Numbered from the stretch's first letter, positions 17,487 through 26,324 are shown. The stretch is DNA of 64,000 nt from Mycobacterium sp. JS623 (GCF_000328565.1 NC_019966.1:3410001-3474000), one strand, 5' to 3'. Notes: a model not told the origin generated them from the letters alone. Made by a program: numbers and translations.

Positions 17487-18266
17487 GTGAATCGTCGGCG
17501 GTGGTTCCTGCTTGCTTCAGCACTCATCGTCTTGACGGCGGGGGTGACGGCCGCGCAGGCGAACGCCGATCCGAACGCTCTGTGGACGATCGTGCACGAC
17601 CAGTGCGTGCCTGATCAGCTGGCGAGCGGCGATCCTGCCCCGTGCGCGCGGGTGGACATCGGCGCGGGGGAGCAGCGCGGCTCGGCGGTCCTCAAGGACC
17701 TCGTCGGCGCGACGCAGTTCCTGCTGATCCCGACGGAGCGGATCCCGGGTATCGAGAGCCCCACGCTTCTCGAGCCGGATGCTCCCAACTTCTTCGCAGC
17801 AGCTTGGGACGCAAGGAGTTTCGTCAACGCACGGGCAGGGATTGACATTCCACGCGATTGGATGAGCCTTGCCATCAACTCCGCTGTGGCGCGATCGCAA
17901 AACCAGCTGCACATCCACATCGACTGCGTCCGCGCCGATATCCGGGAGACGGTGAACCGCCGGATCGCCGACGTCGGGCCGGACTGGGCGCCGTTTCCCG
18001 AGCCATTGAGAGGACATCCGTATCAAGCGATGGCGGTTGAGGGCGACACCTTCGACGTGACGAATCCGGTTCAGCTGCTTGCCAAACGAGCCGACGACAT
18101 GGGGCTCGAGACGCTCGTTGTGATTGGTGCGTATCTGCCCGACGGACGGCCAGGCTTCGTCCTGCTCGCGAGTCGCGCAGATCCGGCTGCGGGCAATCCG
18201 GGCGCCGGCGAGGAGCTGCAGGACCACACCGCCTGCCCGCCGCCCCGAGGGCAGTGGGCCAAGTAG
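17487..18266 (+). CDS. cdh: CDP-diacylglycerol pyrophosphatase
   Basis: The exported or membrane-anchored enzyme (259 residues) hydrolyses CDP-diacylglycerol to phosphatidate and CMP. An N-terminal hydrophobic segment (5-25, ending AQANA) is a signal or anchor. The HIT-like motif LHIHID (141-146) supplies the catalytic histidines, and the conserved WTIVHDQCVP block (33-42) and FFAAAWDAR (102-110) match the Cdh family. The GTG start has no ribosome binding site. It is divergent from proS with a 50-base shared promoter region. Confidence 0.9.
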   Translation: MNRRRWFLLASALIVLTAGVTAAQANADPNALWTIVHDQCVPDQLASGDPAPCARVDIGAGEQRGSAVLKDLVGATQFLLIPTERIPGIESPTLLEPDAPNFFAAAWDARSFVNARAGIDIPRDWMSLAINSAVARSQNQLHIHIDCVRADIRETVNRRIADVGPDWAPFPEPLRGHPYQAMAVEGDTFDVTNPVQLLAKRADDMGLETLVVIGAYLPDGRPGFVLLASRADPAAGNPGAGEELQDHTACPPPRGQWAK

Positions 18267-18355
18267 TCCGCGACGTGACTGAACGCCTCGATGCGCTGCA
18301 TCGTGCATAACGTGCAGGGTCCGTCAGGGCAGCGGACCCGGGACGGAGTTCATCG

Positions 18356-18535
18356 ATGACTTGGAAGATTCTCGCGGCAACGTGCTCGTCAGGCCTGATC
18401 ATTGCCGGCGCCGTGGCGTTCGCGTCGCTACCGACTGACTCAGGGCCGGCGCTGTTGAATTCAACGACAACCACGAGCACCACAACACCGCCAAGCACCA
18501 TGTCCCACTCGCCGGGATATGTGGGCGGCTACTGA
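18356..18535 (+). CDS. 59-residue exported Thr-rich peptide
   Basis: ATG at 18356, preceded by GGACGGAG, opens a 59-codon frame. The product starts MTWKILAATCSSGLIIAGAV, a signal-peptide or single-membrane-helix sequence, then has a Thr/Ser-rich stretch (NSTTTTSTTTPPS) and ends HSPGYVGGY. The hydrophobic start, biased tail and ribosome binding site support a real small gene. I do not know its function. Confidence 0.55.
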   Translation: MTWKILAATCSSGLIIAGAVAFASLPTDSGPALLNSTTTTSTTTPPSTMSHSPGYVGGY

Positions 18536-18699
18536 ACGAAACCGCCGGTCCGATAACGTTTCTGGACGTCTGCAGCTGAAACCCTGCTAGGCGACCCAGG
18601 GTCCGACACCGCCGATCCGATCAACGGAGATCCGAGTGACGTAGCCGGGCGGCATGTCCGGGGGCGGCGCGCACCCGTAGTTGGCACAGATCAGTGGGG

Positions 18700-19194
18700 C
18701 TAGGTCAGGCGGGTGACACGGCCAGCGAAGCCCAGCGCATGCTCGTACGTGTCGAGGTTGTCGCGCGAAATCTTCGCGTGCACGGGACGTTCGAGCAGGA
18801 ACCTCAGCACGGGGTTGTAGGCGTGGTAGGTCTCGTGGAACGTGAGAATCGTTGTACCGTCGGGCTGTTCCTCGAGTTCGTGGTAGCCCTCCGCGCGCGA
18901 CCACAGTGGCGCGCCCACCGCGACGTACCGCGACAGTTTGTTGAGCTTGCCTTCGGTCACGGTTTCAAACGACCGGCCCTTGCCGCCCGACAGCAGGTAC
19001 TTGGGCACCTCGAAGATGCAGGTGCGCACCAAACCTTCGCCGGCCTCGTCGCCTTCATGAAGGATTTCCATGCTGCCGGTGGGCCATTTGAGGACTCGCG
19101 GTTTAGGAGCGTTGGGAGGCGCCGGGGGATGCAGTACCCGCCATACCCGTTTCGGCGGTGCGTCGATATGGAATCGCACTGTGTAGGACTGCAT
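18700..19194 (-). CDS. SRPBCC (START/Bet v1-like) protein
   Basis: The 164-residue protein has the SRPBCC pattern: an opening strand SYTVRFHIDAPPKRVWR, central strands around GKLNKLSRYVAVGAP and a final long helix. Such helix-grip folds bind hydrophobic ligands or act as cyclases. The ATG at 19194 overlaps the stop of the nitroreductase (TAATG), so translation is coupled; a longer frame to 19440 would lie inside that gene. With nitroreductase and CMD-like genes it forms a three-gene operon. Confidence 0.78.
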   Translation of the reverse strand: MQSYTVRFHIDAPPKRVWRVLHPPAPPNAPKPRVLKWPTGSMEILHEGDEAGEGLVRTCIFEVPKYLLSGGKGRSFETVTEGKLNKLSRYVAVGAPLWSRAEGYHELEEQPDGTTILTFHETYHAYNPVLRFLLERPVHAKISRDNLDTYEHALGFAGRVTRLT

Positions 19195-19823
19195 TACGGT
19201 TCTCCCCAGGTGTTCCAGAACGTCATGCTCTCCGCGGGCGGCCGCGAGGCCGGCCGGAAGTCGGTGCCGATCGTGTAGGCAACCGGAAACAGCGCCGCCT
19301 GCGTCACGGTGTCGGGTATCCCGAGCAGCTCGCCGACTTCGCGCTCCTTGGCCAAGTGCATCGTCGTCCAGACCGATCCCAGGCCGCGTGATCGCAGTGC
19401 CAGCAGGAAACTCCATCCCGCAGGGATGATCGACGCCCACGCCGACGCCGCGACCAGCTGGTTAGTTCCGTCGAAACGGCCTTCCAGACAAGGGATTACA
19501 TGAACAGGCACCCGGCCCAGTGTTTCGGTCAGCCCGAGTGCGCTCTCATAGACCCGCCGGGTCTGGGCATCGGATGCAGTCGAGGCGGCCTGAGCGAGGT
19601 AGTCCGCTCCGATGCTGCGGTAGATCTCAGCGATAGCGGCGCGCTTGTCCGCATCGGTGACGACCACCCAGCGCCAGTCCTGCGCATTGCTCGCGGTAGG
19701 GGCCTGCATCGCGAGCCGCAAGCACTCGAGAATCACGTCACGATCGACCGGCCGGGTCAGGTCGAGGCGTTTGCGCACCGACCGGGTGGTGGTGAGCAGC
19801 TCGTCGACCGAGGAGATGTCCAC
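19194..19823 (-). CDS. nitroreductase-family flavoprotein
   Basis: The 209-residue protein has nitroreductase landmarks: an N-terminal TTRSVRKRLD (FMN phosphate-binding Arg pair, 12-21), APTASNAQDWRWVVVTD (41-57), AGWSFLLALRSRGLGSVW and a C-terminal IGTDFRP. These FMN enzymes reduce nitro, quinone or enone groups with NAD(P)H. It is three bases downstream of the CMD-like gene and overlaps the SRPBCC start, so it is the middle gene of an operon. Confidence 0.87.
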   Translation of the reverse strand: MDISSVDELLTTTRSVRKRLDLTRPVDRDVILECLRLAMQAPTASNAQDWRWVVVTDADKRAAIAEIYRSIGADYLAQAASTASDAQTRRVYESALGLTETLGRVPVHVIPCLEGRFDGTNQLVAASAWASIIPAGWSFLLALRSRGLGSVWTTMHLAKEREVGELLGIPDTVTQAALFPVAYTIGTDFRPASRPPAESMTFWNTWGEP

Positions 19824-19826
19824 CGG

Positions 19827-20309
19827 TCAGACGTCGATCGGACAGGATTGATCGACGCCGAGCACTGTGAGGGACCGCCCCAGGCCGAGGAACACGGCGA
19901 CGCACAGCGTCAGGTCGAGGATCTCTTCGTCGCGGAACACCTCGCGTAGTTGCGCGAAGAACGCGTCGTCGATCGAGGCGTGCGCGGTGGCGAACCGCTC
20001 GGCGTATTCGATCGCCAGGCGCTGCCGAGATGTATAGGCCGGGTAGGTGGCGTAGTCGGCGACATTCGCGTAAAGCTCGGGCGCGATGCCGGCGTGGAGC
20101 ACCGAGGGCGCGCGGAAGTCCGAGCATGCGACGCAGTCGTTGATTTGCGCGATCCGCATCCTGGCGAGTTCGCGTTCGTCTGCCGGAAGGATGCTTTCCT
20201 GATAGGCGCCGCGGATCATGCGTTCGACCATCGCGCCGAGTGGGGGGCGCAGGGTCCAGACCATCGCGGCTTCGCCGCCGGGACCATCCGGCACATCGAG
20301 CCTAGCCAT
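19827..20309 (-). CDS. carboxymuconolactone decarboxylase/AhpD-like protein
   Basis: The 160-residue all-helical protein has the CxxC motif NDCVACSDFRAP (Cys59, Cys62) typical of AhpD-like alkylhydroperoxidases within the carboxymuconolactone decarboxylase family. The redox-active pair suggests peroxide or disulfide chemistry rather than lactone decarboxylation. AGGAAG lies upstream of the ATG. It leads the operon with nitroreductase and SRPBCC protein and is divergent (100-base gap) from the ligase cluster. Confidence 0.84.
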   Translation of the reverse strand: MARLDVPDGPGGEAAMVWTLRPPLGAMVERMIRGAYQESILPADERELARMRIAQINDCVACSDFRAPSVLHAGIAPELYANVADYATYPAYTSRQRLAIEYAERFATAHASIDDAFFAQLREVFRDEEILDLTLCVAVFLGLGRSLTVLGVDQSCPIDV

Positions 20310-20409
20310 GAGCGAACTTCCTGCCGGTGAGGACCGTTACCCTTTTGAGGAAACCAGATTCTCAGCGTCGCTGTCCAGATGCAGCGACTGCGCTCGGGAG
20401 GTCTCGGCA

Positions 20410-21108
20410 ATGCTGTTCATGCATGAGGTGCACACCGTGCGCGGTCGCGCCGAGGACGACTTCGAGGCCGCGTTCCGCGACGGTTGGATGCCGATGCTGG
20501 GTGCTGGCGACGATGCCCGGTTGCTCTGGTATGCCAACCACGCCCACGGCAGCGGTGCCGCGTACACCGTCGTCACGGTGACTGTTGTCCGGGACGGAGC
20601 GGCTTGGGAGCGCCTGGCCCTGCGAATCCAGAAGGGTGATCTGCGGAAGTGGATGCGCGACCTCGACGAGCATCGCCATGATGTCGACGCCAAATTGCTT
20701 GTGCCGCTTGCCTGGTCACCGCTCAAGGACGTTGACTTCGACGATGTGCCGACCGATGGCCGAGAACACGAACTGACCCTCTACATGGAAGACACCATGT
20801 GGCCGTTTCCGGACAAGTTCGGCGAGTACATCGATCGCTGCGGCGAGGTGTACGCCAAGAGCCTCGATCGGCCTAACCCGCTGCTGACGATCGACGCCGC
20901 ATTCCAGCCGGCCCTCGGCAGCCAGCGGCGCCGCGAAGTGGCTCTGATGCAGCGAATCCACGACCCACAGGCACTTCTCAGGCTGCTGCAGACCGAGATT
21001 CCACCCGAATATCGCGGGCCGGGGACGTGGATGCACGATGCGCTCGAACTGCGCGACCAGTGGACCAGCCGCCTATTGCGGACCTCGTCGTGGTCACCGC
21101 TGCATTGA
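20410..21108 (+). CDS. conserved protein of unknown function, paralog A (possible dimeric alpha/beta-barrel fold)
   Basis: The 232-residue protein appears to have two similar halves, each opening with a strand and a long helix (MLFMHEVHTVRGRAEDDFEAA and LTLYMEDTMWPFPDKFGEYI regions), as in two ferredoxin-like units (NIPSNAP or ABM type). It is clearly a paralog of the gene at 22562-23266: both share DGWMP, GDDARLLWY, NHAHGSG, DGAAWERLA and the same C-terminal end (RLLRTS-x-WSPLH). I chose ATG at 20410 because its paralog starts at the same residue and GGGAGG precedes it. The function is unknown; context suggests action on the product of the neighbouring ligase. Confidence 0.75.
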   Translation: MLFMHEVHTVRGRAEDDFEAAFRDGWMPMLGAGDDARLLWYANHAHGSGAAYTVVTVTVVRDGAAWERLALRIQKGDLRKWMRDLDEHRHDVDAKLLVPLAWSPLKDVDFDDVPTDGREHELTLYMEDTMWPFPDKFGEYIDRCGEVYAKSLDRPNPLLTIDAAFQPALGSQRRREVALMQRIHDPQALLRLLQTEIPPEYRGPGTWMHDALELRDQWTSRLLRTSSWSPLH

Positions 21109-21115
21109 GGCGCAG

Positions 21116-22552
21116 ATGAATATCGGAGCGATCATCGATGCAGCCGCGGCCAGCGACCCCGGCCGCACCGCACTCATCATCGATGAGCGCGTCATCAGCT
21201 ATGGCGAGCTGGCTGCCGCGGCCGAGAGTTGCGCCGCATGCCTGGCGGACAAGGGATTGGCGGGCGAACGCATCGCCGTCGTCGATGTCGGAAGCCTCCT
21301 GTCGATCGCGACGATGCTCGGCGCTGCGCGGATCGGCGCCGCCGCGGTGCTGATGAACCCCGCGCTGACACCACCGGAGTTGCACGAACTCGTCACCAAC
21401 GCCGGGTGTTCATCGGTCGGCGTCGCGGGCGACGCATACGTCGACCGGCTCGTCGACGCGGGCGTGCCCACGGTGTTCACGACCGCCGAGCTGCTGGGGG
21501 ACACCAACAAATCACCAGTTGCTGAGGACGTCGATGACCTCGACGCACTGATCCTGTTCACCAGTGGCACGACGGGGCTGCCGAAATCCGTCGCCATCTC
21601 ACAGCGGCAGTTGGGCGCCCGAATCACCGGGATCACAACACCTTTCCGCGCGGACAAACCACCGACGGTGAGCATGATGAGCGTCCCGTTCTTCCATGTC
21701 GGTGGCGCGGTCGGCGTGCTCGGCAACCTGCACATGGGCAACACCTATGTGATCCAACCGCGGTTCGACGCCGGGCAATGGTTACATCTGGCGCAGACGC
21801 ACCGAGTGACGTCGACATTCATGGTGCCGACGATGCTGCAGCGGATTCTCGACCATCCCGACTTCGGCCGCACGGACCTGTCGTCGTTGACGGCCGTCGC
21901 ATATGGGGCAGCGGCCGCGCCCGTCGCATTGGTGCGCAGAGCGATGGCGGCGCTACCGAATGTGGGATTCGCCAACGTGTTTGGTCAGACCGAGACCTTG
22001 GGCGCCTACACAACCCTGTTGCCGAACGACCATCACGACCCTAACCGAGTCGGGTCCGTCGGTCGGCCGCTGCCAGGCGTCGAGGTTCGGGTGGTGGACC
22101 CCGACACCGGAATCGACGTCCAGGCAGGCACGGTCGGAGAGTTGTGGGTCAACACGAATGCACACGTTGGTGAAGGCTGGTTGCAAACAGGCGATCTGGC
22201 ACGTCAAGACGCCGATGGCTACATCTACCCGAGCGGTCGACTCAAGGACACCATCAACCGCGGGGGAGAGAAGTTCGGTCCGGTCGAGGTCGAGGATGCC
22301 ATACGGACTCACGCCGCCGTGAGCGACGTCGCGGTCGCGGGGATCACAGATGACGAAATGGGCCAACGGGTCGGCGCCGCGGTGGTGGCCAACTCACCGC
22401 TCACACTTGAGGAGCTGCGATCGCACTGCCGCGACCAAATCGCCTACTTCAAACTGCCCGAGCGGCTGAAAGTCGTCGACCACATCCCGTACAACGACAC
22501 CGGCAAGGTCAACCGTCGCCAACTTGCCGCGCTGATCGTCGACGAAACCTGA
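21116..22552 (+). CDS. AMP-forming acyl-CoA/aryl-CoA ligase (ANL superfamily)
   Basis: The 478-residue enzyme has the ANL phosphate-binding loop LFTSGTTGLPK (147-157), an A5-type VFGQTE, a YPSGRLKDTINRGGEK hinge block and the catalytic C-terminal Lys in NDTGKVNRR (Lys464). It should activate a carboxylic acid with ATP and pass it to CoA. Its ATG lies eight bases after the stop of paralog A, and the second paralog starts 10 bases after its own stop, so all three are one operon. The acid substrate cannot be inferred. Confidence 0.9.
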   Translation: MNIGAIIDAAAASDPGRTALIIDERVISYGELAAAAESCAACLADKGLAGERIAVVDVGSLLSIATMLGAARIGAAAVLMNPALTPPELHELVTNAGCSSVGVAGDAYVDRLVDAGVPTVFTTAELLGDTNKSPVAEDVDDLDALILFTSGTTGLPKSVAISQRQLGARITGITTPFRADKPPTVSMMSVPFFHVGGAVGVLGNLHMGNTYVIQPRFDAGQWLHLAQTHRVTSTFMVPTMLQRILDHPDFGRTDLSSLTAVAYGAAAAPVALVRRAMAALPNVGFANVFGQTETLGAYTTLLPNDHHDPNRVGSVGRPLPGVEVRVVDPDTGIDVQAGTVGELWVNTNAHVGEGWLQTGDLARQDADGYIYPSGRLKDTINRGGEKFGPVEVEDAIRTHAAVSDVAVAGITDDEMGQRVGAAVVANSPLTLEELRSHCRDQIAYFKLPERLKVVDHIPYNDTGKVNRRQLAALIVDET

Positions 22553-22561
22553 GGAGTCGCA

Positions 22562-23266
22562 GTGCTATTCCTTCATGAGACCCACCAGGTGGTTGGTGCG
22601 CGCGAAGACGACTTCGAGGCCGCCTACCGAGACGGCTGGATGCCGACACTGGCGCGCGGCGACGATGCGCGACTTCTCTGGTACACCAACCATGCTCACG
22701 GCTCCGGGCTTTCCTACAACGTCATCACCATCACAGGAATCGCCGACGGCGCCGCTTGGGAGCGGCTTGCCCAGCGGGTGCGATCGGAAGATCTGGAGCC
22801 GTGGATGCGCGAGGTGGACACCCTGCGTCACGACGTCACAGGCAAGATCCTGCTGCCCGTCGAGTGGTCACCGCTGCAGGAAGTCGATCTCGAAAGCGTG
22901 CCCACTGACGCGAGAACGCATCCGCCGAGCCTTTTCATGGAGGACACCGGCTGGCCGCACGCTGCGCTGGACGACTACATCCAGTCGTGGGACGAGATCT
23001 ACTACCGTCCGCTGTCCAAGACGTCGCAAATACTCGACATCCAGGCGTGTTTCCAGGTCGCGCACGGCAGTTACAAGAGGCGAGAAGCCATGCTGTGGCA
23101 GAAGATTTCGCCGGCCAACGACTACGCCACGCTTGTGCACCTGCTGACGTCCGACATCGCGCCAGAGCATCGTGGCCCCGGCAGCTACATGTTCGAGGCA
23201 CTCAGGTTTCGCGACCAGTGGGAGAGCCGCCTACTGCGGACCTCGGCATGGTCGCCGCTGCACTAG
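22562..23266 (+). CDS. conserved protein of unknown function, paralog B
   Basis: This 234-residue protein (GTG start) is the paralog of the gene at 20410-21108, with the same length, the same DGWMP and NHAHGSG blocks and the same end. The pair brackets the ligase gene exactly. Its two-halved strand-helix layout again suggests a dimeric alpha/beta-barrel-like fold. Duplicate genes kept in one operon may form a heterodimer. Its stop overlaps the stop of a small convergent frame within CTAG. Confidence 0.75.
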   Translation: MLFLHETHQVVGAREDDFEAAYRDGWMPTLARGDDARLLWYTNHAHGSGLSYNVITITGIADGAAWERLAQRVRSEDLEPWMREVDTLRHDVTGKILLPVEWSPLQEVDLESVPTDARTHPPSLFMEDTGWPHAALDDYIQSWDEIYYRPLSKTSQILDIQACFQVAHGSYKRREAMLWQKISPANDYATLVHLLTSDIAPEHRGPGSYMFEALRFRDQWESRLLRTSAWSPLH

Positions 23267-23406
23267 GGGCGGGTGACCAGGTAGGCGAGGTAGACACCAA
23301 GCAGAACTTCCAGGAACACCGAGGTCAAGCCGTTGCTCATCTTCACCTCACCGGTGGTGGCGTCGTGCTCTGCACTGGTGATGTGCCCGTGGCGAGTATC
23401 CAACAC
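23263..23406 (-). CDS. 47-residue membrane peptide
   Basis: On the minus strand a GTG at 23406 opens a frame ending in TAG at 23263. The C-terminal half (LTSVFLEVLLGVYLAYLV) is a convincing membrane helix closed by TRP; the N-terminal half is hydrophilic. A GAGGA lies just upstream. An internal ATG at 23340 would give only 25 residues. The function is unknown. Confidence 0.45.
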   Translation of the reverse strand: MLDTRHGHITSAEHDATTGEVKMSNGLTSVFLEVLLGVYLAYLVTRP

Positions 23407-23587
23407 GAATCCTCAATAGGCTCTCCAGTAACAATGGTCGCAATCCGCCGATAGTTCAGGGGAGGGCGAACCAGGTGACGTCGAACGTGGCGAGGCGCTA
23501 GCCTTGCTCGGAAGTCGGGTCCGGCGCTTTCCGTGCTGCTCCTGAACGGGTGCTCGCAGGGCGCCACCAGAGAGGACAACCGGGTTT

Positions 23588-24187
23588 ATGACCGAACGAA
23601 CACGCGTCACATCGGCGTCCAAATTCGTGCGAATGGCGGTCGCGGGCGTATTCATCGCTGGCGGCGCGGTGACGATGGCCGGCCAAGCCGCGGCCGATCC
23701 CGCGCCCCCTTGCGCGACGCCGACGCCATCGGGCCCGTGTACCCCCGCTCCCGGCCAGCCCGTGCTGACAACCGATGTACCGGTCGCGGCACCGCCGCCT
23801 GCGCCCGCCGGCCCGCCCACGGTTCCGGAGGTCCAGAACCCCGTCTACGGGGCGGGGCAGACGCCGGGGCAACTCGGGTATCTCAGGGACATTTGGCACA
23901 CATTCCACAGCGGTAACCCGTTGGAGAACCTGACCGCGCCGGTCGAAGACGCACCTGGACCGCCCCCAGGCGCGGGTCCACCGCCGCAGTTGCCGCCGGG
24001 ATACATCTCGATAAACGCCCCTGAATCGAACGGTCCTCCGCCGCAAGGTCCGGCGACGGGCGGACCAGCGCTGCCGCCGGGGTACTACCCGCTGAACGGG
24101 CCACCGCCGCCCGGGTATTTCGACGGGGCTCCGCCGGCGGACCCGGCCGCACCGCCGACGATCACGCCGGCTCCGCCTACACCCTGA
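23588..24187 (+). CDS. secreted proline-rich protein
   Basis: The 199-residue protein has a signal peptide (about 1-36, cleavage after AAA in QAAADPAP) and then a Pro-rich chain. The repeated motif LPPGY occurs three times (with ISINAP, YPLNGP and similar partners), with poly-Pro runs and a short ordered part around QLGYLRDIWHTFHSGNP. It is likely a cell-wall or periplasmic protein of the kind common in mycobacteria. GAGAGGA precedes the ATG. The function is unknown. Confidence 0.75.
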   Translation: MTERTRVTSASKFVRMAVAGVFIAGGAVTMAGQAAADPAPPCATPTPSGPCTPAPGQPVLTTDVPVAAPPPAPAGPPTVPEVQNPVYGAGQTPGQLGYLRDIWHTFHSGNPLENLTAPVEDAPGPPPGAGPPPQLPPGYISINAPESNGPPPQGPATGGPALPPGYYPLNGPPPPGYFDGAPPADPAAPPTITPAPPTP

Positions 24188-24266
24188 CCGCGACATGGGA
24201 TTCACCGGTTGTAGGGCTGCACCTGCACCGAGTTGAAAGCCACGCTCGACGAGGGTGGATGGTCGG

Positions 24267-26219
24267 TTAGTCGCCCGTTCGCTCGAATTTGTCTGAGAAA
24301 GCGCCGCCTCCGCTGCATCCCCCGCCCGCCGCGACGGTTTGGTTGCCGTTCCCGGTCAGAACTGAAAGCGGATCGTCCAATTGCGCAGGCATCGGGTACT
24401 CCGCGGTGATCGTCATCTGTGCCGTGCCGCCGGCCCCGCACATCGTGGTGCCTTGTTCGTTGCGAGTCCACTTGTCGTTGGCGAACATCAGCGTGACGGC
24501 GCCGTCGGGGTTATGGAACAGGCTCATGCATCGATCGCCTGTGCGCAGGCAGTATGTGTTGGCGGTGAGAACGCCTCCGGGAAGGACGTTGCCGTTCGCG
24601 AATGTGGTCGTCTGCCGATAGCTGCCGCGAAGGGCTTCGGCGGGGGTCACCGAGCGCGGCGGTAGGACATCTGGATCCGGAACCTTGTTGAGGTCCGGAT
24701 CGCCTGTGCGGGTGAACTTCACCGTGCGCTTGGCGGCACAGGCTCCGTTGGTGGACGCTCTGACGGACTCGCCCGACAGAGTCCCGTCGGGATGCGGTTG
24801 CAGCGTGAACACCACCCAAAGCTCCGCGGATGCGTCGCCACATTGTGCTGACGCCAGGCCTACGGCCACCCACGTGCCACCCAACTGATCGAAGGTCAGG
24901 TTCGACAACAGGGCCATGCTGGCACCGCTGACGTTTGCCGCGGTCGCCGCGCAGCCGCGGGCGCCGCATGCCGATCGGACACCCCAATTGCTCGTTGTCG
25001 CAGGCGCATTCGCTACCGGCTTGCCTTCGAGATCGGTGCCAGGCCCATAGTCGGCTCGGTAGGTTCCGGTGAAGGCGCTGGCGCCTTTAGCCGCGGTCGA
25101 CGGTGCAGACGCGGTGGTCCCGTCGTGCTGGGTCAGCTCGATGACACCGACGACACTGCCTACGAGGACAAGCGCCACGCTGAATATCAGCGCACCGATC
25201 AGGACACCTTGGCGTCGGCCCCGCCGCTTCGGTGGTGGAGAAGCCGGCGGCACAAGCAGATTCGGGGCACTCAACTGTGTTGGCGCCGACCGCGACGCTC
25301 CGCTATCCGGGGCCGACGGTTGCGGAGGGCTCACACCCTGGCTTGGCGGAACAGGCGGCAACGGGGGAGCGGCGTTCGGCTGACTGGACTGTGAGATGAC
25401 TTGTCTTGCAGCAGCGGCCATTTCGATAGCCGTTGGGTAGCGGTCGACGGGTTGCTTGGCTAGCCCTGTCGCGATCACCTGGTCAAAAGCGGTGGGAACG
25501 GTGCGGCTCTTCTCAGAGGGTCTCGGCGGTGCGGTGAATATGTGGCCGCTGGCGACTTGCTCAAGTGTTGTGCCAGGAAAAGGCTGTTGGCCGGTCAGGC
25601 ATTCGTATAGCACACACGCCAGCGCGTAGATGTCCGAGCTCGGATGAATCTCACCGGTGCTGAAGCGTTCTGGCGCCATGTAAGCCCATGTGCCGATAGT
25701 CGCACCGGTCATGGTCAGGCCGGTGTCCTCGGCGGTGCGGGCAATTCCGAAGTCGATCAGGTAGGCGAAGTCGTTCTCGTCGATCAAGATGTTGGAGGGT
25801 TTGACGTCGCGGTGCACCAGTCCGGTTCGATGTGCCCGTTGGAGCGCAGATGCGATCTGCTCGATGATCGACACCGCGCGGTGCGCGTCGAGCGGACCGG
25901 CCTCGAGCAGGGTGTGTAGGTCGGTGCCGCTGATCAGCCGCATGGTCACATACAGCCGTCCGTCGATCTCACCGACGTCGTAAATCGGGACGACGTGAGG
26001 GTCGTCAAGGCGTGCGGCAGCGCGGGCCTCGCGTCGGAACCGCTTCTCGTAGTCGGGGTCTTGGCTTATCTGAGGGAGCAGCATCTTCAACGCCACGATG
26101 CGGTCGATTTCGCTGTCATAAGCGCGCCACACCTCGCCCATCCCGCCGCGGCCCAGCAGTTCGATGAGCCGATAGCGGCCAAATGGCGTGCCCTCCACGG
26201 GCTCACGATAACGGCTCAT
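24267..26219 (-). CDS. receptor-type Ser/Thr protein kinase with tandem ectodomain
   Basis: The 650-residue transmembrane kinase has a Gly-rich loop GRGGMGEV (23-30), Lys45, the HRDVKPSN catalytic loop (136-143), DFG (156-158) and the activation loop TMTGATIGTWAYMAPE. After a Pro-rich juxtamembrane linker comes one membrane helix (about 339-362). The outer part appears to be two related domains of about 110-130 residues, each opening with G[TS]YR, containing paired Cys, and ending F-x-RTGD. It resembles mycobacterial Pkn kinases but I cannot assign a letter. I chose ATG at 26219 (MSRYREP); another ATG lies at 26255. Confidence 0.88.
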   Translation of the reverse strand: MSRYREPVEGTPFGRYRLIELLGRGGMGEVWRAYDSEIDRIVALKMLLPQISQDPDYEKRFRREARAAARLDDPHVVPIYDVGEIDGRLYVTMRLISGTDLHTLLEAGPLDAHRAVSIIEQIASALQRAHRTGLVHRDVKPSNILIDENDFAYLIDFGIARTAEDTGLTMTGATIGTWAYMAPERFSTGEIHPSSDIYALACVLYECLTGQQPFPGTTLEQVASGHIFTAPPRPSEKSRTVPTAFDQVIATGLAKQPVDRYPTAIEMAAAARQVISQSSQPNAAPPLPPVPPSQGVSPPQPSAPDSGASRSAPTQLSAPNLLVPPASPPPKRRGRRQGVLIGALIFSVALVLVGSVVGVIELTQHDGTTASAPSTAAKGASAFTGTYRADYGPGTDLEGKPVANAPATTSNWGVRSACGARGCAATAANVSGASMALLSNLTFDQLGGTWVAVGLASAQCGDASAELWVVFTLQPHPDGTLSGESVRASTNGACAAKRTVKFTRTGDPDLNKVPDPDVLPPRSVTPAEALRGSYRQTTTFANGNVLPGGVLTANTYCLRTGDRCMSLFHNPDGAVTLMFANDKWTRNEQGTTMCGAGGTAQMTITAEYPMPAQLDDPLSVLTGNGNQTVAAGGGCSGGGAFSDKFERTGD

Positions 26220-26311
26220 GGGGGCATCTGTGGCGCGATAAGGGCCGGTCAACATAGCTCCGGGCTCGGTTCGCTAGCCGCCACGCTCAGGGGCAACGCA
26301 GAAAGGGCTCC

Positions 26312-26317
26312 TACTAT
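26312..26317 (+). promoter_or_regulatory. putative -10 (TACTAT) of the amidohydrolase gene
   Basis: TACTAT ends seven bases before the ATG at 26325, consistent with a leaderless or nearly leaderless transcript, although GGAG also touches the ATG. Confidence 0.4.
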
Positions 26318-26324
26318 CGCGGAG

